Origin: Pyrinomonadaceae bacterium
Lineage (GTDB): Bacteria; Acidobacteriota; Blastocatellia; Pyrinomonadales; Pyrinomonadaceae
Direction: 5' to 3'
Assembly: GCA_021228405.1 (NCBI GenBank)
Contig: JAJQRF010000002.1
Span: 1-64,000, forward strand
Length of the DNA stretch: 64,000 nt
Part shown: positions 50,603-56,897 of the stretch, in pieces
How positions within the stretch are numbered: position 1 is the stretch's first letter
Layout of the letters: each line of letters starts with the position of its first letter
The notes under the pieces: generated by a model
Databases searched by the model: none
What the model was told of the DNA's origin: nothing
What the model saw: only the letters and a program-made list of their open reading frames with translations
Translations under genes and position numbers: made by a program

Positions 50603-51508
50603 ATGAATAACAAAACACTTATCGGCGGCGCAATCGCTCTGGGCATCATCGTTTTGATTTTGATAGTCTGCTTCTGGGTTGGCAAGAAAATTAACGACAC
50701 GATTCGCGGAACGGACACCACGACCGTCAATGAGCCGACAGGTCAACCGCAAAACGCGCCGAGCCTGCCGCAAAATGCCGAACAAGCGCAGAAAGTTTAC
50801 CTTGCGCTCGGAAATCCTTCAAACGCAAGCACCTCCGATCCGAATAATTATATGCTCGTCAATAATTATATGGTGATCTCATACAGCCGCGACCGCGGAA
50901 TCCCGAATTGGGTTGCGTGGCGCGTGACCAAAGCCGATCTGGGACAGCTCGACCGTGAAGACTCTTTTCGTCCCGACGACCGTTTGCCGAAAGGCTGGAC
51001 GCGCATCACGCCGACCGATTACACGGGAAGCGGTTTCGATCGCGGACACGTTTGCCCGAACGCCGACCGTTATTCAAGCCGCGAAGCCGCCGATTCGACA
51101 TTTGTGATGACGAATATGACACCGCAGACGGGCGATCTCAATCGCGGTCCGTGGCAAAAGCTCGAATCGTATCTGCGTTCGCTCGTGACACGCGGAAACG
51201 ACGTTTACATTTACGCGGGAGTTTACGGCGAAAAGGGAAAAATTAAAAAGAAAGTAACGATTCCGACCAATAGTTGGAAAATTGCCGTAGCAGTTCCGTC
51301 AGGTTCGGACATTTTATCAGCCAATGAAAAAACGCGCGTGATTGCCGTCGATATGCCGAACGTGAAAGGAATTCTAAACGCCGATTGGTATTCTTACCGC
51401 ACGACCGTCAATCAAATCGAACAAAATACGGGCTATAAATTCTTTTCGACACTTCCTCCGAATGTGCAGAATGCTTTGAAATCGAAAGCCGACAACGTAA
51501 CGAACTGA
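50603..51508 (+). CDS. Membrane-anchored DNA/RNA non-specific endonuclease
   Basis: The 301-aa protein has an N-terminal membrane segment (residues 8-28, GGAIALGIIVLILIVCFWVG), a short linker and an endonuclease_NS domain (about 70-295). The catalytic motif DRGHVCPNADRYSSRE is canonical, with the metal-binding Asn in VMTNMTPQTGDLNRG. It is a paralogue of the nuclease domain at 43197: both share LGNPSNAxT... PNWVAWR. Being anchored rather than secreted, it would act at the cell surface. A short membrane protein starts two bases after its stop, so the next genes form an operon-like run. Confidence 0.9.
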   Translation: MNNKTLIGGAIALGIIVLILIVCFWVGKKINDTIRGTDTTTVNEPTGQPQNAPSLPQNAEQAQKVYLALGNPSNASTSDPNNYMLVNNYMVISYSRDRGIPNWVAWRVTKADLGQLDREDSFRPDDRLPKGWTRITPTDYTGSGFDRGHVCPNADRYSSREAADSTFVMTNMTPQTGDLNRGPWQKLESYLRSLVTRGNDVYIYAGVYGEKGKIKKKVTIPTNSWKIAVAVPSGSDILSANEKTRVIAVDMPNVKGILNADWYSYRTTVNQIEQNTGYKFFSTLPPNVQNALKSKADNVTN

Positions 51509-51510
51509 TT

Positions 51511-51867
51511 ATGAATGAATTAGGACGTAAAACTTTTTTCTGGTATCGCGTTTACTGCGCCGTTCTGACTGTTTTATATCTTTTGGTCGCAGGAATGGGA
51601 ATCGCGCTTGCGGTCTTTCAGCCCGAGGTTCCCGATTACAGACCGCAGGAACTGCTGATAATGGGAGCAATTTACGCGGTCATCGGCATTTTTCTTTTTC
51701 TTGTTTTTGCGGTTGCCCTTTTTCTGCCGCCGAAGCCTTACAACTGGATCGTCGGAATCGTGATGATGGCAATCGGAATGACAAGCTGTTGTTTTTTGCC
51801 TTTCGTGATTCCGCTTTTTATTTATTGGCTAAAACCTGAAACCCAGGCGTTTTTCGGACGTAAATAA
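51511..51867 (+). CDS. Small membrane protein, 118 aa
   Basis: The product has three to four hydrophobic segments (LTVLYLLVAGMGIALAVF, ELLIMGAIYAVIGIFLFLVFAVALFL, WIVGIVMMAIGMTSCCFLPFVIPLFIYWL) and little else. It starts two bases after the nuclease stop and six bases before the next gene, so the three genes are probably one transcript. I do not recognise a family and see no functional motif apart from a CC pair in the last segment. Confidence 0.7.
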   Translation: MNELGRKTFFWYRVYCAVLTVLYLLVAGMGIALAVFQPEVPDYRPQELLIMGAIYAVIGIFLFLVFAVALFLPPKPYNWIVGIVMMAIGMTSCCFLPFVIPLFIYWLKPETQAFFGRK

Positions 51868-51873
51868 GAAATT

Positions 51874-52407
51874 ATGAAAAAACTTCTTGTTCTGTTTCTG
51901 CTAACTTTTACATTTTCGATCAATCTGACGGCGCAAACCAAAGAAGCGAATCCGGCGGACGTGGCTTCGATCGATGCGATCATCAGAGCCGTTTACGACG
52001 TGATTTCAGGAGATGCCGGGAAAGCACGCGATTGGGACAGATTTCGCACGCTGTTTCATAAAGACGCGCGATTGATTCCTTCGGGCAAAAATCAAAAAAC
52101 CGGCGTGATCGGCGCAACCGCTCTACCGCCCGAAGATTACATCAAACGCGCCGAACCGAATTTTCTGAAAGACGGATTTTTTGAAAAGGAAGTCGCCAAC
52201 CGCAAAGAGATTTACGGCAACATCGCGCACGTTTTTTCGACCTACGAATCTTTCCGAAAATCCGATGAAAAGAAACCTTTTATGCGCGGAATCAATAGTT
52301 TTCAGCTTCTCAACGACGGCAAACGCTGGTGGATCGTGACAATCTTCTGGCAAGCCGAAACACCCGAAAATCCGATTCCGAAGCAATATCTGAAAAGTAA
52401 AAATTAA
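51874..52407 (+). CDS. Secreted NTF2/SnoaL-like protein
   Basis: The 177-aa protein has a signal peptide (residues 1-20, LTAQ) and a compact alpha+beta domain of the NTF2-like/DUF4440 type. It starts ADVASIDAIIRAVYDVISG and has RTLFHKDARLIPSG, AHVFSTYESF and RWWIVTIFWQAE blocks. Such domains can bind small ligands or catalyse simple isomerisations; no catalytic residues are identifiable. It is the third gene in a run starting at 50603. A family-A repeat follows its stop. Confidence 0.75.
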   Translation: MKKLLVLFLLTFTFSINLTAQTKEANPADVASIDAIIRAVYDVISGDAGKARDWDRFRTLFHKDARLIPSGKNQKTGVIGATALPPEDYIKRAEPNFLKDGFFEKEVANRKEIYGNIAHVFSTYESFRKSDEKKPFMRGINSFQLLNDGKRWWIVTIFWQAETPENPIPKQYLKSKN

Positions 52408-52419
52408 ATTATTCGCCTA

Positions 52420-52475
52420 GAGTCCTGCCTTCAGGCTGCAATCTATCGGCAAAAAGCCTTTTGAAAAATGGACTC
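52420..52475. repeat. Family A inverted repeat
   Basis: GAGTCC...GGACTC arms (52420-52425, 52470-52475) enclose TGCCTTCAGGC and AAAAAGCCTTTTG. It lies between the NTF2-like gene and the tetR-like gene. Confidence 0.6.
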
Positions 52476-52509
52476 TGAACGCAAATTTATTTCGCACATA
52501 ATTTTTCAC

Positions 52510-52538
52510 TTGACACCTATCACTTAACACTGTTAATT
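52510..52538 (+). promoter_or_regulatory. tetR promoter with operator-like dyad
   Basis: The -35 box TTGACA (52510-52515) and a weaker -10 box TTAATT (52533-52538) are separated by 17 bases. The dyad TTAACACTGTTAA (52524-52536) sits between them, where a bound repressor would block polymerase. A near-identical site lies at 53161-53175. Confidence 0.6.
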
Positions 52539-52546
52539 TATATTTC

Positions 52547-53143
52547 GTGGTGAGAAACCGTTTACATAGCGACAAAGAGATTCTGCGGCAGGAAATAATG
52601 GATGCGGCGCGGGAAATGTTTGTCGCCGAAGGTTATCAGAGCGTTTCGATGCGGAAAATAGCCAAGAAAATCGGCTATTCGGCAACGACAATCTATCTTT
52701 ATTTCAAAGACAAAAACGATCTTCTCAATCAGCTTTGCGAACAAACTTTCTTTCGTTTGGCGCAAAATATCACGGCGATCTATCATCTGTCGGACAATCC
52801 ATTGGAAAAATTGCGCAGCGGAATGCGCGAGTATATTTATTTCGGGCTGAAAAATCCGAGTCAATATACATTGGTTTTTATCACGCCTTTGCCGCGTGAT
52901 TACGAACCGACCGAAGTAAATACGGGCGAAGCCGCCTTCGACACTTTGCGGCAGGTCGTGAGCGAATGCGCTTCCGCTAACTTGCTCAGACAAAACGACG
53001 TTGAGGTCGTCAGCCAAACGCTTTGGGCAGGGCTTCACGGATTAACTTCGCTTCTGATTCAACACGGCGGATTTGATTTTGTCGAGCGTGAATTGCTGAT
53101 CGGCAATTTGATAGATACTTTAATTACGGGCATTAAAGCCTAA
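52547..53143 (+). CDS. TetR/AcrR-family transcriptional regulator
   Basis: The GTG start gives 198 aa. The N-terminal DNA-binding domain is typical (EIMDAAREMFVAEGYQSVSMRKIAKKIGYSATTIYLYFKDKNDLLNQL), with the helix-turn-helix followed by YLYFKDK. The C-terminal ligand-binding part is all-helical and not conserved. Its own promoter holds a TTAACACTGTTAA dyad, and an almost identical dyad lies upstream of the next gene, so it probably represses itself and the quinone-reductase operon. The ligand is unknown. Confidence 0.9.
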   Translation: MVRNRLHSDKEILRQEIMDAAREMFVAEGYQSVSMRKIAKKIGYSATTIYLYFKDKNDLLNQLCEQTFFRLAQNITAIYHLSDNPLEKLRSGMREYIYFGLKNPSQYTLVFITPLPRDYEPTEVNTGEAAFDTLRQVVSECASANLLRQNDVEVVSQTLWAGLHGLTSLLIQHGGFDFVERELLIGNLIDTLITGIKA

Positions 53144-53160
53144 AAATTTTTTAACCCAAA

Positions 53161-53175
53161 CTTAACACCGTTAAG
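53161..53175. promoter_or_regulatory. Second operator-like dyad, upstream of the quinone reductase
   Basis: CTTAAC-ACC-GTTAAG is a perfect 6-base-arm dyad with a 3-base spacer, 25 bases upstream of the ATG at 53201. It shares CTTAAC-N3-GTTAA with the site in the tetR promoter. Confidence 0.6.
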
Positions 53176-53200
53176 TCAATTATTTAAAGTTGAGGTAATT

Positions 53201-53782
53201 ATGTCAAAGAAAGTCTTAATAATTTTAGGTCATCCAAATAAGGAAACTTTTTGCGGAAGTTTGGCGGAAAGTTATAAAAAAGGCGCGTTAAAATCAGGCG
53301 CGGAAGTTAGGGAAATATCGATTTCGGATTTAGAGTTCGATCCCGTTCTGCATCGCGGTTACAAAGAAATTCAGGAGCTTGAGCCTGACCTGGTTGAGGC
53401 GCAAGAGCTTATCAAATGGGCGGAACATCTCGTCTTTGTTTATCCGACGTGGTGGGCAACGATGCCCGCGCTTTTGAAAGGATTTATCGACCGCGTTTTT
53501 CTGCCGGGTTTTGCCTTCAAGTATCGGGAAAATTCGGTGTTCTGGGATAAATATCTGACCGGAAAATCGGCGCGGATGATCGTCACGATGGACGCGCCCG
53601 CGTGGTATAACTTTCTGGTTTACGGCAACGCCGGACAGAAAGCGATGAAACGCGGAACGCTTCAATTTTGCGGAATAAATCCCGTCAAAGTAACTACGAT
53701 TGGCGGCGTTAAAGGTATGAAAAAAGAACAATTGACAAATTGGCTGACGAAGGCGGAAAAGTTCGGAGAAAGTTTGAGGTAA
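53201..53782 (+). CDS. NAD(P)H dehydrogenase (quinone), flavodoxin-like
   Basis: The 193-aa flavoprotein starts VLIILGHPNKETFCGSLAESYKKGA, the N-terminal FMN-binding pattern of the KefF/MdaB/YwrO group. VFVYPTWWATMPALLKGFIDRVFLPGFAFKY is the family's most conserved block. It would reduce quinones by two electrons and protect against electrophiles. It is preceded by an operator-like dyad and a TetR gene, and is followed closely by two membrane-protein genes, so it leads a small regulated run. Confidence 0.9.
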   Translation: MSKKVLIILGHPNKETFCGSLAESYKKGALKSGAEVREISISDLEFDPVLHRGYKEIQELEPDLVEAQELIKWAEHLVFVYPTWWATMPALLKGFIDRVFLPGFAFKYRENSVFWDKYLTGKSARMIVTMDAPAWYNFLVYGNAGQKAMKRGTLQFCGINPVKVTTIGGVKGMKKEQLTNWLTKAEKFGESLR

Positions 53783-53790
53783 AAAAAATT

Positions 53791-54219
53791 ATGACGGCAG
53801 ACAAAATATTTTCGATCGCAAATACGGTTGCTCTTTTGAGTTGGATTCTTTTAGTTTTTGCGCCGCGTTGGGTCGGCACCCGCAAACTGATTCTTTCGGG
53901 TGCGATCCCGCTTTTGCTTGCGGTCGCTTATTTCTTTTTGATCGTTTTATTTTTCGGCAAAGCCGACGGCGGTTTCGATTCACTGGCAAATGTGATGAAG
54001 CTCTTTACGAACGAATGGGCGGTTCTGGCGGGTTGGATTCATTACCTTGCGTTCGATCTTTTTGTCGGCATCTGGGAAGTAAAAGACGCGCAAAGCCGTA
54101 ATATTTCGCATTGGTTCGTGATTCCCTGTCTGATTCTGACGTTTTTGCTCGGACCGATCGGCTTCCTGCTTTACAGCATCCTGCGCTTTTTCTTAGCAAA
54201 AGAGGTAAAAAATGATTAG
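53791..54219 (+). CDS. ABA4-like (DUF4281) membrane protein
   Basis: The ATG at 53791 gives 142 aa with four hydrophobic segments. The block GWIHYLAFDLFVGIWEVKDAQSRNISHWFVIPCLILTFLLGPIGFLLY matches the DUF4281/ABA4 family (conserved WxHYLxFDLFVGxW and GPxGFLLY). Plant ABA4 is needed for neoxanthin formation; bacterial members are unstudied. An upstream in-frame start lies inside the quinone-reductase gene and is not conserved. It sits between the reductase and another membrane protein that overlaps it by eight bases. Confidence 0.8.
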   Translation: MTADKIFSIANTVALLSWILLVFAPRWVGTRKLILSGAIPLLLAVAYFFLIVLFFGKADGGFDSLANVMKLFTNEWAVLAGWIHYLAFDLFVGIWEVKDAQSRNISHWFVIPCLILTFLLGPIGFLLYSILRFFLAKEVKND

Positions 54220-54982
54220 AGAACTTTTTGAAAACCAAAAACCTTTAATGGTTTCAGGCGCGATTTCGTTTCTTTGCTTTGCGATTCTGGCAGTTGTTTC
54301 GCTGTTCGACCCGACCGAGATTTTGGGAATTAACCGCTGGATCAAACCGATGAAATTTTTCGTTTCGGTTGCGGTTTTAAGCTGGACGACCGCCGTTTAT
54401 CTGAAATATTTGCGCGGTTATGACAGGTCGTCGCGCTTTATTTCGTGGACGATGATCGCGGTCTTTTTCGTCGAAATGTTCATTATCGTAATGCAGGCAC
54501 TGCGCGGCACGACTTCGCATTTCAATACGAAAACGCCTTTTGACGGGATGCTTTTCGCAATTATGGGAGTCGCCGTCGTAATTAATACTTTGCTGTTGGT
54601 TCACTTGCTTTTTCTTTATTTCAAAGCCGAGATCGAACTGCCGCGCTCGATCATTTGGGGAATCCGTTTCGGGATAATTTTGTTTCTCGCTTCGTGCATC
54701 GAAGGCGGCTATATGTCGCAACATTTATCGCACAGCGTCGGGGTTGCCGACGGCGGAAAAGGTTTGCCGCTCATAAATTGGTCAACCGAAGGCGGCGATT
54801 TGCGCGTTGCGCATTTTGTCGGGATGCACGCATTTCAGGTCGTTCCGTTTTTTGCTTACACGCTCGAAACTTACAAAATAAAGAATTCGACTGCTTTGAC
54901 GGCTATTTTCGCCATTCTTTATTTTATTTTTTTCACGTTCGTTTTCTTGCAGGCTCTATACGGCAAGCCTTTTATCGGGTAA
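54212..54982 (+). CDS. Polytopic membrane protein, 256 aa
   Basis: The protein has about seven hydrophobic segments and conserved-looking polar spots inside or beside them (INRWIKPMKFFVSVAVLSWTTAVYLKYL, SHFNTKTPFDG, GYMSQHLSHSVG, RVAHFVGMHAFQVVPFFAY). Several His residues near the last segments could bind heme or metal, but I cannot name a family. It overlaps the ABA4-like gene by eight bases, a sign of translational coupling. It belongs to the TetR-controlled run by position. Confidence 0.75.
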   Translation: MIRELFENQKPLMVSGAISFLCFAILAVVSLFDPTEILGINRWIKPMKFFVSVAVLSWTTAVYLKYLRGYDRSSRFISWTMIAVFFVEMFIIVMQALRGTTSHFNTKTPFDGMLFAIMGVAVVINTLLLVHLLFLYFKAEIELPRSIIWGIRFGIILFLASCIEGGYMSQHLSHSVGVADGGKGLPLINWSTEGGDLRVAHFVGMHAFQVVPFFAYTLETYKIKNSTALTAIFAILYFIFFTFVFLQALYGKPFIG

Positions 54983-55077
54983 TTTTAGAAATACTTATTT
55001 TGTAATCCTTACTTTTTAATAAATTTTAATTTCAGATTTTAGCGGCGCGATGAGGTAAACTTTTTGTAAGACGAACT

Positions 55078-55533
55078 ATGGCAGAACATATTTTAGAACG
55101 CAAACAGATCATCAAACGTCCGCGCAAGGAAGTTTTCGAGTTTTTCGCCGATGCGGGAAATCTCGAACGCATCACGCCGCCGGAACTGAATTTTCAGATC
55201 ATCACGCCGCAACCGATAGACATCAAAAAAGGCGCATTGATCGATTATAAATTAAAACTCCGCGGCATTCCGATCACCTGGAAAACCGAGATCACACAAT
55301 GGAATCCGCCGCACGATTTTATCGATTCGGCATTGAAAAGCCCTTACAAACAATGGATTCATCTGCATACTTTTGAAGACGGCGCAAACGGCGAAACGAT
55401 TATGCGCGACATCGTGCGCTATCGTCTGCCGTTTGAACCGCTCGGCGACATCGCGCATTTCTACGTCAAGAAGGAGTTGGCTTACATTTTCGATTATCGT
55501 TATAAGGTGATCGAAGAAATTTTCGGGAAGTAG
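55078..55533 (+). CDS. SRPBCC-family ligand-binding protein
   Basis: The 151-aa protein has the START/SRPBCC pattern: HILERKQIIKRPRKEVFEFFADAGNLERITPPELNFQIITP, then a beta-rich core with WKTEITQWNPPHDFIDSALKSPYKQWIHLHTFE and a long C-terminal helix. The fold encloses a hydrophobic pocket for lipids or other ligands. Close relatives are small proteins of unknown function. It follows the membrane-protein gene after 95 bases and may be part of the same run. A family-B repeat follows it. Confidence 0.84.
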   Translation: MAEHILERKQIIKRPRKEVFEFFADAGNLERITPPELNFQIITPQPIDIKKGALIDYKLKLRGIPITWKTEITQWNPPHDFIDSALKSPYKQWIHLHTFEDGANGETIMRDIVRYRLPFEPLGDIAHFYVKKELAYIFDYRYKVIEEIFGK

Positions 55534-55670
55534 AACGCGGATTTGGCAGATACGGCAGATTGGCGCGGATCAATTACTAAAAAAAAGAGATTTTTTTGCG
55601 TGCTCTTCCGCTTATTTATCGGACAAAAATCAATCCGCCTAAATCTGCATAATCCGCCTGATCCGCGTTC
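55533..55670. repeat. Family B inverted repeat in a convergent gap
   Basis: GAACGCGGATTTGGCAGAT pairs imperfectly with the mirrored ATCCGCCTGATCCGCGTTC. The element fills the whole gap between the SRPBCC and dapF-like genes, overlapping the dapF stop codon by one base. Confidence 0.75.
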
Positions 55671-56482
55671 TAAAATTCAAAAAAATATTCGCCCGTAAAG
55701 ACGAGATCGGCGCGACCTGTAATCATCATTTCGCCGTCTTCGCGCCAGACGGCTTCGGTCGTTCCGCCTTCGGCGTGAACGGAAACATTTCTGCCTGTTT
55801 TCCCGACAAAGTTGGACGCGACCGCTGCCGCGATCGAACACGTTCCCGATGATGAGGTTTCGCCCGCGCCGCGTTCCCAGATGCGGATTTCGATATTATT
55901 TTTGTCAACGGGCTTCACGAAAACGACATTCGTCCGATCCGGAAAATACGAATGCGATTCGGTTTCTTTTCCGATTTCGCGCCAATCGAGCATTTCAAAA
56001 TCTTTGACAAAAAACACACAAACCGGATTCCCGACATCAAGCGTCACAACCAAAAATTCTTCGTTTTTAACTTTTAATTTTTCATTTTTAATTTCTTTAG
56101 GCGTTCCAAGCTCGGCAAGAAACCAGAAAGTATCGTCTTCGCGTTTCAAAAATTGGTAATTCTTTACGCCGCTCCTGGTTTTTAATTTGAGATTCAAATC
56201 CGTGAAAAGATTTTCGTAATAAAGAAAAGCAACCGCACAACGCGTTCCGTTTCCCGAAAATCCGGCTTCGCTTCCGTCCGGATTGACGATGCGACATTCG
56301 TAATCGGCTTCGCCGTCGAGCTTTTGTAAAACCGCGATGCCGTCACCGCCGACACCTGAATTACGGTGACAAATTCGTTTTGAAAATTCGCCGAGATCGT
56401 TTATCCAACCGATCTCTTCGTGCAAAATAACTATGTAATCATTTCCGAAACCGTGAAATTTGCTGAATTTTATTGGCTTCAT
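55670..56482 (-). CDS. dapF: Diaminopimelate epimerase-like protein
   Basis: The 270-aa protein has the DapF layout: two similar halves, MKPIKFSKFHGFGNDYIVI at the start, and the first catalytic Cys in SGNGTRCAVAF. The second catalytic site, normally GAGETxACGxG, reads GAGETSSSGTCSIA, so Ser appears at the usual Cys position. Enzyme function with that change needs testing. DapF converts LL- to meso-diaminopimelate for lysine and cell wall. Residues around EIKNEKLKVKNEE are encoded by heptamer repeats in frame. A copper-binding lipoprotein gene precedes it with a TAATG overlap. Confidence 0.85.
   Translation of the reverse strand: MKPIKFSKFHGFGNDYIVILHEEIGWINDLGEFSKRICHRNSGVGGDGIAVLQKLDGEADYECRIVNPDGSEAGFSGNGTRCAVAFLYYENLFTDLNLKLKTRSGVKNYQFLKREDDTFWFLAELGTPKEIKNEKLKVKNEEFLVVTLDVGNPVCVFFVKDFEMLDWREIGKETESHSYFPDRTNVVFVKPVDKNNIEIRIWERGAGETSSSGTCSIAAAVASNFVGKTGRNVSVHAEGGTTEAVWREDGEMMITGRADLVFTGEYFFEF
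56061..56095. repeat. In-frame heptamer array inside dapF-like gene
   Basis: TCGTTTT, TAACTTT, TAATTTT, TCATTTT and TAATTTC follow each other inside the gene. They encode a Lys/Asn/Glu-rich loop between the two halves. Confidence 0.7.
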
Positions 56483-56877
56483 TAGTTTGTTTTTTTGATG
56501 CTGATGATCTTTTCCTGCCCGAAATTTTCTTCTAAAACGAAATCAACCTTGTCGCCGACCTTTAAGACCTTCAATTCCGCTTTTTCCTTGACGAAAAACT
56601 CCATCTTCATCGGCGGCATCACGTCTTTTATTTCTTCGTGGTCGAGTTCGACCGAACCTTGGTCGAGATTTATCTTCGTGACAATGCCTTTGCCGTTCGC
56701 AATTTTGATCTTTGTCGCATCGGGCGTTGAAACGGGAAAAGAGGAATTTGAATTAGTCGGCGCAATCGAAGCCGCCGGCAAAGGTTTTACGTTTTGATTT
56801 TTCGTTTCCGAAACAGTTTGCCGACAAGCCGAAACCGTCAAGCTCAAACACAGCAAAATCAAATATTTTCTCTTCAT
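56482..56877 (-). CDS. CusF-like copper-binding lipoprotein
   Basis: The 131-aa protein has a lipobox LTVSAC (C18), a linker of about 40 residues, and a small beta-barrel domain. GIVTKINLDQGSVELDHEEIKDVMPPMKMEFFVKEKAELKVLKVGDKVDFVLEE matches the CusF/CopK-like family, including the Met pair of MPPMKM and the preceding His. Such proteins chaperone Cu(I) or Ag(I) in the periplasm. No copper pump is adjacent. Its stop overlaps the dapF-like start (TAATG), so it is probably co-transcribed with that gene by chance of position. Confidence 0.86.
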   Translation of the reverse strand: MKRKYLILLCLSLTVSACRQTVSETKNQNVKPLPAASIAPTNSNSSFPVSTPDATKIKIANGKGIVTKINLDQGSVELDHEEIKDVMPPMKMEFFVKEKAELKVLKVGDKVDFVLEENFGQEKIISIKKTN

Positions 56878-56897
56878 CGCTTCATTTCCTTTTTCGT

